This document shows, piece by piece, positions 1-8,345 of a stretch of DNA of 64,000 nt; position 1 is the first letter of the stretch; the number at the start of each line of letters is the position of its first letter. Position numbers and translations under genes: made by a program. The notes under the pieces were generated by a model, which saw nothing but the letters and a program-made list of their open reading frames with translations, had not been told where the DNA came from and did not search any database. This DNA is from Mucilaginibacter sp. L3T2-6 (GTDB lineage: Bacteria; Bacteroidota; Bacteroidia; Sphingobacteriales; Sphingobacteriaceae), in contig NZ_JAUMKC010000002.1 of the NCBI RefSeq assembly GCF_030519355.1, forward strand, positions 248,001 through 312,000. The letters are read 5' to 3'.

Positions 1-252
1 GTAAGTAACGCCGGCATTATTGATCACGCCGTACAAGTCGCTGTGCTCTTTTTTTAGTCGTTTGCAGAAATTGTTGATAGCATCTGTGTCGGAGAAATCG
101 GCACATAAAATATGGCTGCCAGGGATTTCTTCAGTGAAGCTTTCCGGTTTGGATGCATGTAAAACCAGCGTGTAATCACCCGACAGTTTTTTTGAAATGG
201 CCAGTCCTAACCCTTTGCTGGCGCCGGTGACAAGTATTTTTTTTTTTTCCAT
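1..252 (-). CDS. Short-chain dehydrogenase/reductase, N-terminal part (partial)
   Basis: First 84 codons of a gene that runs out of the window on the minus strand; the ATG is at 250-252. The Rossmann motif TGASKGLG is at residues 9-16 and the structural NNAG motif at 78-81, both standard for classical NAD(P)(H)-dependent SDR enzymes. The YxxxK active site and the substrate-determining C-terminus lie outside, so the substrate cannot be told. The start is followed by a run of twelve A (T12 on the plus strand, 237-248) encoding MEKKKI, a tract prone to slippage. The gene is divergent from the phosphodiesterase at 418. Confidence 0.85.
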   Translation of the reverse strand, partial: MEKKKILVTGASKGLGLAISKKLSGDYTLVLHASKPESFTEEIPGSHILCADFSDTDAINNFCKRLKKEHSDLYGVINNAGVTY

Positions 253-417
253 CAGGTTGTTCAGCTTCAAATATAATTGATTAGCTGTTAGCGAAGAGCG
301 ATTAGTTATAATTTGTTACTATAATATTAACATTTCGGCTTGAAACATGTTGATTTATAATGATAATTTGGGCCTGTTGTTTTAAGATTTCCCCGTCTTA
401 ATCAGATATTTCTTCTT

Positions 418-1374
418 ATGCTTCGTAAATATTTAATAATCATAATATTAAACCTGTTGTTACTTCCGCATCCGGGGATGGCCCAAACCACGTCGTTATT
501 CAAAATTGTACCGCTTGGCGTTAAAGGCGGCATCGACGAGAGCAATCTTTCCGCGTACATGATTGCACCTGCCGGGACAAATGACTATGTGTGCCTGGAC
601 GCAGGCACGCTGCACTACGGTATCGAAAGGGCTGTGGCCAACAAAGTATTTAATATCCCGGCAGATAAGGTGTTAAAAAAATATATCAAGGCTTATTTTA
701 TCTCGCACGCGCACCTCGATCATGTATCAGGATTAATAATTAACTCACCTGATGATTCAGCAAAAACTATTTACGGGCTGGCCAGCACGCTCGAAACCAT
801 TAAAAGCCATTACTTTACCTGGGCAAGTTGGGCAAACTTCACCGATGAGGGAGATGCGCCGCAACTAAAGAAATATCACTATAGACCATTATCGCCGGAT
901 AGTGTTACCGCCGTGAAAAATACTGCTATGAGCGTTACGACTTATCCGCTTAGCCACTCAAACCTTTCCAGCTCTGCTTTTTTGCTGAAAAATAAAGATG
1001 CTTATATTTTATATTTAGGGGATGTTGGCCCTGATGAAGTGGAAAAAAGCGATAAACTACATAAGCTATGGACATCTGTAGCGCCTTTAATAAAAAGCAA
1101 AAAACTGAAAGCAATAATGATAGAAACGTCCTTCCGGGATGAACAGCCTGATAAAACGCTATTCGGTCACCTTACCCCAAGATGGCTGATGAGAGAAATG
1201 GATGATTTGGCCGGGTTAACGGGCGAACCGGCATTGAAAGGATTCAAACTGGTTATTACCCACGTTAAACCGCCGGAATCCAATATCCGCGCATTGAAGT
1301 TGCAATTAAAAAGCGAGAACAAACTGGGGCTAAACTTGATTTTCCCGGAGCAGGGGAGGAAGATAACCTTGTAG
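418..1374 (+). CDS. Secreted 3',5'-cyclic-nucleotide phosphodiesterase, class II (metallo-beta-lactamase fold)
   Basis: A 318-residue protein with a Sec signal peptide (hydrophobic residues 5-20, cleavage probably after GMAQ). The metal-binding motif HAHLDH at residues 97-102, followed by VSGL, is the signature of class II cAMP phosphodiesterases (PDEase_II family; yeast PDE1 and Vibrio CpdP), which hydrolyse cyclic nucleotides to 5'-monophosphates. Further metal-ligand candidates are the His in YPLSHSN, the Asp in YLGDVG and the C-terminal VITHVKP. The signal peptide places it in the periplasm, so its substrate would be extracellular or periplasmic cyclic nucleotide. It stands alone, with a 10-bp stem hairpin about 180 bases downstream. 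Family assignment is good; cyclic-nucleotide specificity is inferred. Confidence 0.85.
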   Translation: MLRKYLIIIILNLLLLPHPGMAQTTSLFKIVPLGVKGGIDESNLSAYMIAPAGTNDYVCLDAGTLHYGIERAVANKVFNIPADKVLKKYIKAYFISHAHLDHVSGLIINSPDDSAKTIYGLASTLETIKSHYFTWASWANFTDEGDAPQLKKYHYRPLSPDSVTAVKNTAMSVTTYPLSHSNLSSSAFLLKNKDAYILYLGDVGPDEVEKSDKLHKLWTSVAPLIKSKKLKAIMIETSFRDEQPDKTLFGHLTPRWLMREMDDLAGLTGEPALKGFKLVITHVKPPESNIRALKLQLKSENKLGLNLIFPEQGRKITL

Positions 1375-1744
1375 CTGCGCAATACTTTGTTTTTTTAGGT
1401 CGCCGAAATCTAGCCTTGACATTATCAATTATGATGTTTGATGTCAAATGCCCTGTCTGCATTAGTCCAAAGCCATGCCTCCCATGGCAAAGCGGTATCT
1501 GTATGAAATGTATTCCGGTAATTCTATACTGATTTGGACTGCTGGCTGCTTTTGGACCCTGTTTAAATTGATTACTTTAAACAGGAATTTTAATTGTATC
1601 GCTTCAGCTATATTTCATTAAGCTTGATGATGTTAGCGAAATATCGTTATTAAAAAATATAAAAAAGGTCATTAGTTGCCCTTATCGATATTTAAGACAT
1701 TGGCACGTAGATTTCATAGCCCTTATTTAGATAATAAGACGGTT
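1375..1744. other. Non-coding stretch between phosphodiesterase and small Cys-rich protein
   Basis: About 370 bases in which I see no gene. The only clear structure is a perfect inverted repeat at 1558-1585. The sequence is AT-rich towards the following gene, but no good TAnnTTTG promoter element was recognised. Confidence 0.6.
1558..1585. terminator. 10-bp perfect inverted repeat, possible terminator
   Basis: CCTGTTTAAA (1558-1567) pairs perfectly with TTTAAACAGG (1576-1585) across an 8-base loop, followed by AATTTTAATT. It could end transcription from the phosphodiesterase gene, but lies 180 bases beyond it and the stem is AT-rich, so an operator or palindromic repeat is also possible. Confidence 0.4.
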
Positions 1745-2137
1745 ATGAAAAATCACTTTCTTACAGATGCAGGGGCCGGCCGGCTGGTGAATAAGGAACT
1801 TACCCACCGGTTGATGAAGCTGCACGCCGATGGATACCATCTCGACTTTTGCATGACCTGCAACGAATACCTCACCTGCGTTCAAAACCAGGAACGTTTT
1901 CCCTGCGAAAACATTATTATAAAAGTGGTTGACCAGGTTTACGATTTCCTGACGAATTCCTTTAAGTATGTACATACAGTTGATACCGCCTGTGGCTGTA
2001 AAGGTATAATGCTAATAGAAGGTATATATGGCCTGTATATCCGGCCTGATATAATGCGGTTAACTTTTAGACAGCACGGGTACAACCGGGAGGATTTTCG
2101 GCAGAAGCTCCGAAATATTGAATCAATCATCGTTTAA
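1745..2137 (+). CDS. Hypothetical protein with paired cysteines
   Basis: A 130-residue protein without a family I recognise. I chose the ATG at 1745 over an in-frame TTG at 1676, because the extra 23 residues look like non-coding sequence. It has no signal peptide or membrane segment. Cysteines occur in CMTCNEYLTC and in CGCKG, a spacing that could bind zinc or form disulfides. It lies upstream of and co-directional with the AraC gene. Confidence 0.6.
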   Translation: MKNHFLTDAGAGRLVNKELTHRLMKLHADGYHLDFCMTCNEYLTCVQNQERFPCENIIIKVVDQVYDFLTNSFKYVHTVDTACGCKGIMLIEGIYGLYIRPDIMRLTFRQHGYNREDFRQKLRNIESIIV

Positions 2138-2227
2138 ATCCGGCGGGGAATTGCATGCCTTGATTTCAATTTGTATTTTGCCGCATATTTTACTTGCTTG
2201 AAGCCGCTTCTCTCTGTTGACAAAAAC

Positions 2228-3052
2228 ATGTTAATGGGTGTCCACGAAATCGCCGGGACGTTCCTTGAAAATGCTGCCCGGTTCCCTTTTTACAACGTAA
2301 TTTTTCTGACTAAAGGAGCAGGCACTTATAAAGCTGACATTGGTACATTTACTTTCAGGGCCCCGGTTTTACTTTTTTCAACCCCGCTGCAAAAATTAGC
2401 GATACAACATGAAACTCCTTTGGGAGGTTTTGCTATTCAATTCCACGGTGACTTTTATTGTATTGAATATCATAAGGAAAGAGTGTCATGCAACGGGTTA
2501 TTGTTTAATAATATCTATATCGAGCCTTCTGTAAATCTTGGTGCTTCGGATGCGGAAACTTTTTGTTCGTTATGTGCCGACATGATAGAGGAGTTCTCTG
2601 CAAACGAACCTGATGAGGTAGTGCTGCGTTCATACCTGCAGCTTTTTCTTGCAAAATCCAGTAGTATTAAATTAAAAACCATGGCCGGCCCATCTGCTGA
2701 AAGAGAAAAAGACGAGCAGATGGAAGCTTTTATTCGGTTGCTCGAACAAAATTATCTCAGCCTGCACAAACCAGCTGACTACGCCAGACTGTTGGCGATG
2801 ACGCCAAACACCCTTACAAAAAAAAGTCAGCGGTATTTTGGCAAATCGCCATCACTGATGATACAGGAAAGGCTTGTACTCGAAGCTAAAAAGAAATTAC
2901 ATCTTACCAGGCAAAGCATCAAAGAGATAGCTTACGCTTTAAATTTTTCAGATGAGTTTTATTTTAGCCGTTTCTTTAAGAAGTTTACTAAAGTTTCACC
3001 ACAATCGTTTCGTGACCAGACGGGGATTTCGATCGTGGCCGATATGGAATAA
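2228..3052 (+). CDS. AraC family transcriptional regulator
   Basis: A 274-residue regulator (293 if the in-frame TTG at 2171 is used; the ATG at 2228 is preferred). The N-terminal part resembles an AraC-type cupin sensor domain. The C-terminal 90 residues carry the two helix-turn-helix motifs: the first around DYARLLAMTPNTLTKKSQRYFG, split as DYARLLAMT and TLTKKSQRYFG, and the second around SIKEIAYALNF with FYFSRFFKKFTKVSPQSFR. It sits 146 bases upstream of the AhpD-like/DUF302/oxidoreductase set in the same direction and is the obvious candidate regulator for it; effector unknown. Confidence 0.88.
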   Translation: MLMGVHEIAGTFLENAARFPFYNVIFLTKGAGTYKADIGTFTFRAPVLLFSTPLQKLAIQHETPLGGFAIQFHGDFYCIEYHKERVSCNGLLFNNIYIEPSVNLGASDAETFCSLCADMIEEFSANEPDEVVLRSYLQLFLAKSSSIKLKTMAGPSAEREKDEQMEAFIRLLEQNYLSLHKPADYARLLAMTPNTLTKKSQRYFGKSPSLMIQERLVLEAKKKLHLTRQSIKEIAYALNFSDEFYFSRFFKKFTKVSPQSFRDQTGISIVADME

Positions 3053-3113
3053 TTATTACAGGGTTAACAACTAACCGGCACAAAAGTGCAGGACTAATCC
3101 CTTTTTGTCCATG

Positions 3114-3142
3114 TTCGGGCGTCTTATCCCGCGCTAACTTTG
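3114..3142 (+). promoter_or_regulatory. Candidate Bacteroidota-type promoter for the AhpD-like gene
   Basis: A perfect TAnnTTTG box (TAACTTTG) at 3135-3142 lies 56 bases before the ATG of the AhpD-like gene. A weak TTCG at 3114-3117 is at suitable spacing (17 bases); a better TTTG at 3104-3107 is too far (27 bases). Position and direction fit; strength is a guess. Confidence 0.4.
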
Positions 3143-3198
3143 GAGTATCAAAACACAAGGTTTTCACTTAAAGAAAATCACTATAAAACTCCGCTAAA

Positions 3199-3738
3199 AT
3201 GAAAAAAATAATCGTCCCAACAATAGACCAGGTAAGCCCCGAATCAAAAGTATTATTTGAAGGCATGCAGCGCCGGTTAGGAAAAGTGCCTAACCTTTAT
3301 GCAACAATGGGTTATTCATCAACTGCTCTTAAAGCATTTCTTGATTTGGATGCAACGCTTAGCAGGGGAGTCTTTAACGGTAAACAGCGTGAAGCGATTG
3401 CCCTGGTAGTATCTCAATTGAATAACTGTGCTTATTGTTTAGCAGGCCACACGGTGGCAGCATTGAAGTACGGCTTAACAACTGATGAGACTATCGGTAT
3501 ACGTAAAGGATATTCATCCGATGCTAAAATCAATGCCATTGTGCAGCTCGCAAAATCGATTGCAGGAAACAAAGGACATGCCGACGGAGCATTATTGCAG
3601 CAATTTTTTGATGCAGGCTTTAATGAGGATGCTTTGATGGAACTGATAGGGTTTATAGCTATGCGGGTTTATACCAATTATGCGTACGCGGCAACTGAAA
3701 TTCCCGTAGATTTTCCGGCTGCCCCGGCGATAGACTGA
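3199..3738 (+). CDS. Carboxymuconolactone decarboxylase / AhpD-like family protein
   Basis: A 179-residue alpha-helical protein of the CMD/AhpD family. The redox motif CAYC with the following His (CAYCLAGH; Cys77, Cys80, His84) is the AhpD peroxidase-type active site, so an alkylhydroperoxidase-like or disulfide-reductase role is more likely than decarboxylation. It is the first gene of a short co-directional set with DUF302 and a zinc-type quinone oxidoreductase homologue and stands behind an AraC regulator. An oxidative or electrophile stress role is inferred from this context. Confidence 0.85.
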   Translation: MKKIIVPTIDQVSPESKVLFEGMQRRLGKVPNLYATMGYSSTALKAFLDLDATLSRGVFNGKQREAIALVVSQLNNCAYCLAGHTVAALKYGLTTDETIGIRKGYSSDAKINAIVQLAKSIAGNKGHADGALLQQFFDAGFNEDALMELIGFIAMRVYTNYAYAATEIPVDFPAAPAID

Positions 3739-3780
3739 CTGATGCGCTAAAAATAATTGAAAATTTAAATAAAAATAGCG

Positions 3781-4164
3781 ATGAAAACTTATGGCGCCAC
3801 CTTGCTACAGGTTAAACCTGCTCCAAAAGACGCAATCGACCTGCTTGAAAAAGCTTTGAAAGAATACGGTGTTAAGATTTATGCGCGGATTGACCAGCAA
3901 GCCGAGGCCTGGAAAGCTGGCATTACAACACTACCGATAGAATTTATTTTATTTGGTAACGCCGCGAGGGGCGGAGCTGTGATGCAGATGAACCCATTGG
4001 CCGCGCTTGATTTGCCGCTGAAAATATTGGCTTATCAGGATGAGAAACAAAATAACTATCTTGTTTATAATCAGGTGAGTTACCTTGCTGAACGCTATGG
4101 CCTAAGCGATGCGGCAGTAAGTCAACTGGATATAGCTCCCTTAATATCGAAATTATTTAGCTGA
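3781..4164 (+). CDS. DUF302 domain-containing protein
   Basis: A 127-residue protein that matches the DUF302 family across most of its length. Typical features are the central FGN..RGGAVMQMNP segment and the ALDLPLKILAYQD block. The family is small, cytosolic or exported, and has no established biochemical function. No signal peptide is seen here. The gene starts 42 bases after the AhpD-like gene and ends 48 bases before the oxidoreductase gene, so the three are probably co-transcribed. Confidence 0.8.
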   Translation: MKTYGATLLQVKPAPKDAIDLLEKALKEYGVKIYARIDQQAEAWKAGITTLPIEFILFGNAARGGAVMQMNPLAALDLPLKILAYQDEKQNNYLVYNQVSYLAERYGLSDAAVSQLDIAPLISKLFS

Positions 4165-4212
4165 TGCACCGGATAGCCGGATAATAACAGGCTATCCTTT
4201 TATTACATAATT

Positions 4213-5199
4213 ATGAAAGCACTTATTTTAGAAGAATTTAACGCCCCGTATGTTACCGCGGAATTGGACACCCCAATAGCGGGCCCGGGGCAGGTAGTGG
4301 TTAAAATTGAGGCGAGCGGAATTAATCCGCTGGACATTAAAATCAAATCCGGTCAGGCTGCCCACGCCAGGGCTAAGTTGCCTGCCATCCTCGGAATAGA
4401 CCTGGCCGGAACCGTCGCTCAGGTTGGCGAAGGCGTAAAAAATTTCAACACGGGCGATGAAGTTTACGGCATGACCGGCGGTATAGCAGGTATTCCGGGC
4501 TCCCTGGCAGAATATGCGGCGGTGGATGCATACCTTATAGCGCCAAAACCTAAAAACCTGAGCATGCATGACACTGCAGCGCTGCCGCTGATTTTTATTA
4601 CCGCCTGGGAAGGATTGGTTGACCGCGCTAATGTTGGCTCCGGAAAAAATGTGCTCATACACGGCGGTGCGGGTGGCGTAGGCCATATTGCTATCCAGAT
4701 AGCAAAAGCTAAAGGCGCTAATGTTTTCAGTACGGCCTCGCCTAAAGACCACGAAATGATAAGGAATTATGGCGCGCAGCCTATAGACCATACAACCCTG
4801 ACAGTAGATGAATATGTTAATGCCTGTACGGGTGGTGAAGGTTTTGATATTGTTTTTGATACCGTAGGCGGGGCGGTTCTTGATGCTTCGTTTAATGCGG
4901 TAAAGCAATATTACGGTCACGTTATCAGTATACTAGGCTGGGGAACTCATCATCTGGCGCCGTTATCCTTCAAAGGAGCTACTTACTCGGGTGTGTTTAC
5001 ATTGTATCCGCTCATCAGCGGAAAAGGCCGCGCTCACCACGGTGAAATTTTACAGCAGGCGACAGCAATGATAGAGGCAGGTAAATTGGCGCCAAATGTC
5101 GATCCGGTTAAATTTATACCATCGCAAATAGAAGATGCTTACAGCTATCTTTCGGGTGGATTAAACAAAGGCAAAGTTGTAGTTGATATAGCGTTCTGA
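4213..5199 (+). CDS. NADP-dependent oxidoreductase, MDR / quinone oxidoreductase family
   Basis: A 328-residue medium-chain dehydrogenase/reductase. The GroES-like N-terminal domain is at about residues 1-125, including the ILGIDLAGTVAQVG segment, and the Rossmann nucleotide-binding motif GGAGGVGHIAIQIAK is at about 150-164. No structural or catalytic zinc cysteines are present, which points to the zinc-independent quinone oxidoreductase/enoyl reductase branch using NADPH. It is the last gene of the AraC-linked set and probably reduces quinones or alpha,beta-unsaturated carbonyls; the physiological substrate is unknown. Confidence 0.87.
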   Translation: MKALILEEFNAPYVTAELDTPIAGPGQVVVKIEASGINPLDIKIKSGQAAHARAKLPAILGIDLAGTVAQVGEGVKNFNTGDEVYGMTGGIAGIPGSLAEYAAVDAYLIAPKPKNLSMHDTAALPLIFITAWEGLVDRANVGSGKNVLIHGGAGGVGHIAIQIAKAKGANVFSTASPKDHEMIRNYGAQPIDHTTLTVDEYVNACTGGEGFDIVFDTVGGAVLDASFNAVKQYYGHVISILGWGTHHLAPLSFKGATYSGVFTLYPLISGKGRAHHGEILQQATAMIEAGKLAPNVDPVKFIPSQIEDAYSYLSGGLNKGKVVVDIAF

Positions 5200-5247
5200 T
5201 TAAATTGCAAAAAATAGCAGGTTGCCCGGATTGACAACCTGCATTTG

Positions 5248-6012
5248 ATGCAGTTAAAAAAAATTATGGTTGAGCAGCAATCTGACGCGCGCAGAAACAG
5301 GGGAAAGGACCCGCATGATGAAGAGCTGTTTGGGTCTGCAAAAGAGCAGAAAAAACTTTTGCAGGCGCTGGACGATATGCATTATTTACTGAGCAAGGAT
5401 TACCCGCTGCGGGCTACCCTTGAATTAGTTGGCAACAGGTACCGGCTGAGGCAGCGGCAGATACTGGCCCTGCAGGGGATGGCCTGCTCGGCAAAGGACA
5501 TAGAAACCCGGAAAAACAAAGAAGTAACAGCAGCGGATATCCGTGGTAAAACCATATATCTGGATGGCTTTAATGTCGTTATCATACTAGAAACACTTTT
5601 GTCGGGTGGTTTTGTTTTCAGAGGCCTGGATGGCTGCTATCGCGATATATCATCGGTACACGGATCATACAAAAGGGTAAAGCAAACCGATAATGTTCTG
5701 ATTACTGTAGGTAAAGCATTACAACTGCTCGGCGCCGGGCATGTGGTATGGATATTCGACGCACCGGTATCAAACAGCGGGCGCCTTAAAACATTGTGTT
5801 ATGCAATAGCTGCGGAACATGGCTTTGCCTGGGATATATACCTGGACAACGCGCCTGACAAATATTTGATCGCCGAAAACCGGCTGATTGTGAGTTCTGA
5901 CGCCTGGGTGCTTAATGGCTGCTATGCATGGTTTAACCTTGCGTCGTTTATTATCAATAAGTTTTTGGATGATAGTTATGCGATGAATATTGTTAATCAG
6001 GCAGGTTTATAA
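5248..6012 (+). CDS. DUF434 domain-containing protein
   Basis: About 254 residues. The N-terminal part (HDEELFG, then YLLSKDYPLRATLELVGN and YRLRQRQILAL) is the DUF434 signature; the C-terminal part is the conserved domain that normally accompanies it, with acidic motifs DGFNVVIILE and FDAPVSNSG that suggest a nuclease-like (PIN/NYN-type) fold. The family occurs in bacteria and archaea and has no proven function. I chose the ATG at 5248; the ATG at 5266 is a shorter alternative. It stands 48 bases after the oxidoreductase gene but may be independent. Confidence 0.75.
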   Translation: MQLKKIMVEQQSDARRNRGKDPHDEELFGSAKEQKKLLQALDDMHYLLSKDYPLRATLELVGNRYRLRQRQILALQGMACSAKDIETRKNKEVTAADIRGKTIYLDGFNVVIILETLLSGGFVFRGLDGCYRDISSVHGSYKRVKQTDNVLITVGKALQLLGAGHVVWIFDAPVSNSGRLKTLCYAIAAEHGFAWDIYLDNAPDKYLIAENRLIVSSDAWVLNGCYAWFNLASFIINKFLDDSYAMNIVNQAGL

Positions 6013-6112
6013 AAGATAGCCGATATCATCTTACACATACCCGGAAGATTTAACGGCGTTATCGGCGATGTACAAACCGTGGCAAAGTAATGAAATACCT
6101 TAGCAGCCTTTT

Positions 6113-7003
6113 TTATTGAAAAGAGCAAACAGGCCCCAGCGGCATATTCGCCGGCGGCGTCTTAGCGCTCATGATGATGATATCCCGCGTTCCCCGCCCT
6201 CCATTAACACCAGGGTCGGCAACCTTAAGTTCCGTCCCGTAATGCCACACTCGTTTATCATTCCAGAAAATCAGCTGACCGGCGGGTATAACTTCGTTAA
6301 ATATCAATTCATCTGTCTTTTTGCCGTTATCGTCCATCACGTATTGGCTAACACCTGAGTCGGCGGTAAGGTTATTGCGGTTTACTATGAGCATACCTAC
6401 GTGACGGTTACCGTCCTGGTGAAAGCCCTCAACAGCGGGCAGACCTGCGCGATCCTGCAGGCAATCAATTCGCTGAAATTGAACAAGCACAATAGCGTCA
6501 CCCCAGTCGAAAAAGGTGGCATAAATGATAAGCATCCGGTGAAAATCTTCACTATCGGTAATTGTATTGCTAATGCGGGGATACTCCCGCCGTATGTCTC
6601 CGTGCACGGGGTTATATTTAGCCGATTGCTGCATGGCATACTGGGGCAGGTTCCAGCAATCATAACCTGTTTCGTCAGCATGCCAATCGGGCCTGCCGAC
6701 GCTCTGGTAACGCCGGCTTTCTTCAGGATTCATGCCGCTCAATTCATTAACTACAGCTATGCGTTCATCAATCCCTGCAATGGCAGACGCTTTCCGGTGT
6801 TTTATCCTGAACCATGCGATGCTTTTATACCGATAGCCCTCCCTTATATACGGGTCAACAGGTATGGCATCAAACGCAGGTACCCATTTTTTTACGTCGA
6901 TCATTGCCGATGCATCAATAGCACGGTAAAGGAAACCGGAAAGATCAAGTTCAGTGGGTACTTTGCCGGGGGAGACAATTGCAGAAGATTTATCAGTTTT
7001 CAT
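6113..7003 (-). CDS. 2-oxoglutarate/Fe(II)-dependent dioxygenase family protein
   Basis: A 296-residue protein of the 2OG-Fe dioxygenase family (PF10014 type). The facial triad is visible as HQD in GFHQDGNRHVGML and the distal His in RVWHYGTEL; the C-terminal RGTRDIIIM supplies the Arg expected to bind 2-oxoglutarate. Relatives hydroxylate free amino acids such as isoleucine or leucine, but the substrate here cannot be read from sequence. The gene is monocistronic, convergent with the DUF434 gene and divergent from the lysine-rich protein. Confidence 0.8.
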   Translation of the reverse strand: MKTDKSSAIVSPGKVPTELDLSGFLYRAIDASAMIDVKKWVPAFDAIPVDPYIREGYRYKSIAWFRIKHRKASAIAGIDERIAVVNELSGMNPEESRRYQSVGRPDWHADETGYDCWNLPQYAMQQSAKYNPVHGDIRREYPRISNTITDSEDFHRMLIIYATFFDWGDAIVLVQFQRIDCLQDRAGLPAVEGFHQDGNRHVGMLIVNRNNLTADSGVSQYVMDDNGKKTDELIFNEVIPAGQLIFWNDKRVWHYGTELKVADPGVNGGRGTRDIIIMSAKTPPANMPLGPVCSFQ

Positions 7004-7138
7004 TTGGTTTACGCGACGGTGGACATAAATTTAACGTATTCGGCGTACTTCCTAAAGTCATTTATAAAAAGCGCTCATTTATAATTGATTACTAACTCAA
7101 TATTAATATACGACACCGCACTTAACACAATGATAATA

Positions 7139-7168
7139 TTGAAATAACATTGTTATAATTTAGTTTTG
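7139..7168 (+). promoter_or_regulatory. Bacteroidota-type promoter of the Lys/Ala-rich protein gene
   Basis: TTG at 7139-7141, a 19-base spacer, and TAGTTTTG (perfect TAnnTTTG) at 7161-7168 match the Bacteroidota housekeeping promoter in sequence and spacing. The ATG follows 16 bases later, giving a very short leader. Confidence 0.6.
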
Positions 7169-7184
7169 TCGCAATCCATAAACC

Positions 7185-7547
7185 ATGAAAAAGGAAAATA
7201 CAGAAGCAACAAATAAAGAAAAGGCCGCTGAAAAGAAAACCATTAAAGAAGGCCTGATAAAAGAACTTACGGCATTTGCGGCAAAACTTGGTCATAACTC
7301 TAAAAAGATCAACAAAGAAATTGAGAAGCATGCCAAACAGCTGGCGAAAAAATTGGCCAAACCTGCAAAAGCTGAAAAAGCGCCTGCACTAAAATCAGCT
7401 GATTCGGCGAATAGCGCGCCAAAACCATCAGCCGTGCAAACCACTAAACCGGCTGTGGCATCAAAAAAAGAAACCGCTCCTGCTAAATCAGCAGCTGCCC
7501 AACTGGTTGCCGTTAAGCCTGCGCCGCCTAAAAAAATTGCAAAATAG
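7185..7547 (+). CDS. Lysine/alanine/proline-rich histone H1-like protein
   Basis: A 120-residue, strongly basic, low-complexity protein. The first 60 residues are a charged, helical segment (KKENTEATNKEKAAEKK, then a region with GHNSKKINKEIEKHAKQLAKKLAKP); the rest is an Ala/Lys/Pro tail with KPA, KSA and KPAPPKK repeats like eukaryotic histone H1 tails. No enzymatic motif, signal peptide or membrane segment is present. It probably binds nucleic acid, by analogy with bacterial H1-like proteins; this is inferred from composition only. It has its own promoter and a strong terminator. Confidence 0.7.
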   Translation: MKKENTEATNKEKAAEKKTIKEGLIKELTAFAAKLGHNSKKINKEIEKHAKQLAKKLAKPAKAEKAPALKSADSANSAPKPSAVQTTKPAVASKKETAPAKSAAAQLVAVKPAPPKKIAK

Positions 7548-7553
7548 CACCTG

Positions 7554-7596
7554 TTAATCAAACTTACCAGGTTAAGCCTTCGGTAAGTTTGATTAA
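7554..7596. terminator. Bidirectional terminator between convergent genes
   Basis: A 15-bp perfect stem (7554-7568 with 7582-7596) around a 13-base loop lies between the stop codons of the Lys-rich gene (7547) and the sigma factor gene (7600), followed by G-TTTT on the plus strand. Confidence 0.75.
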
Positions 7597-7599
7597 GTT

Positions 7600-8220
7600 T
7601 TATACGGCCCTGCCCGCAATTGCCTGCATCACAAAAGATACCACCACATCACATCTAACCAGGTTAAATTCAAATAATTGCTGAGGCTGCCAGTAGCTCA
7701 ATAACTCGGTGCGCAGCATTTCTTTAGCACGGCTTAAACGTATTTTTACATTAGATTCGCCGATGTTAAGCGCTTCCATAGTCTCGGTTGTGCTCATCTC
7801 CTGTATCTCGCGCATTACAAAAACCATCCTGTATTTTTCAGGTAACTTTGCCACGGCGCCTTCTATCAGTCCTTTTAATTCCTTGTTCATAAGCCCCTTT
7901 AATGGGGTATCGTTATGAAAGTCGATGTTTGGTCTTTCCATCAGCACTTTTTGTAGTTTTAATTTTCTTTTTTTATGCAATAAGGCTTCGTATATAAGTA
8001 TACGCGTAAGCCAGGTAGCGAAGCTTGAGCGGCCCTGGAAACTTCTGAGTTGCCTGTAAGCATTAATATAAGCGGTCTGCATAATATCCTCTGCTTCCTT
8101 ATCGTCGTTAACTATAGACATGCCAATGCGGTACATTCTTGAATTATATTTACGCATTAGCTGGTCATACAAGTGCTGCTCTCCGTTTACTACCCTTTCA
8201 ACAATTTCTTCGTCGCTCAT
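7600..8220 (-). CDS. ECF RNA polymerase sigma factor
   Basis: A 206-residue sigma-70 family protein. Region 2 is at about residues 20-85 (YNSRMYRIG, EAEDIMQTAYINAYRQL, FATWLTRIL) and region 4 at about 120-175 (LPEKYRMVFVMREIQEMS, then ESNVKIRLSRAKEML). Region 3 is missing, so it is an extracytoplasmic-function type sigma. It is slightly longer than usual because of a C-terminal tail of about 30 residues after region 4. No anti-sigma factor gene is adjacent, so the inducing signal cannot be inferred. Confidence 0.9.
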   Translation of the reverse strand: MSDEEIVERVVNGEQHLYDQLMRKYNSRMYRIGMSIVNDDKEAEDIMQTAYINAYRQLRSFQGRSSFATWLTRILIYEALLHKKRKLKLQKVLMERPNIDFHNDTPLKGLMNKELKGLIEGAVAKLPEKYRMVFVMREIQEMSTTETMEALNIGESNVKIRLSRAKEMLRTELLSYWQPQQLFEFNLVRCDVVVSFVMQAIAGRAV

Positions 8221-8345
8221 TTTATATTAAAAGTATCTTTGCCCGGGCGTTGCCGGGACTATACCTTATAGTGTGCCCAGGCAAAAAAGGGTTACAAATA
8301 GTTGAGGATTTTTTGAAATAAAAACTTTAAAGCAAGCTACGCAAT

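Noticed and set aside
2171..2227. TTG start giving the AraC protein 19 more residues
   Set aside because: The ATG at 2228 gives a normal AraC length; the upstream residues do not look conserved. Uncertain.
4228..4920. 230-codon minus-strand frame opposite the quinone oxidoreductase gene
   Set aside because: Shadow of a well-conserved MDR gene; composition is that of reversed coding sequence.
6401..7084. 227-codon open frame on the plus strand opposite the 2OG-Fe dioxygenase gene
   Set aside because: It is antisense to a gene with clear catalytic motifs, and its translation has no family resemblance.
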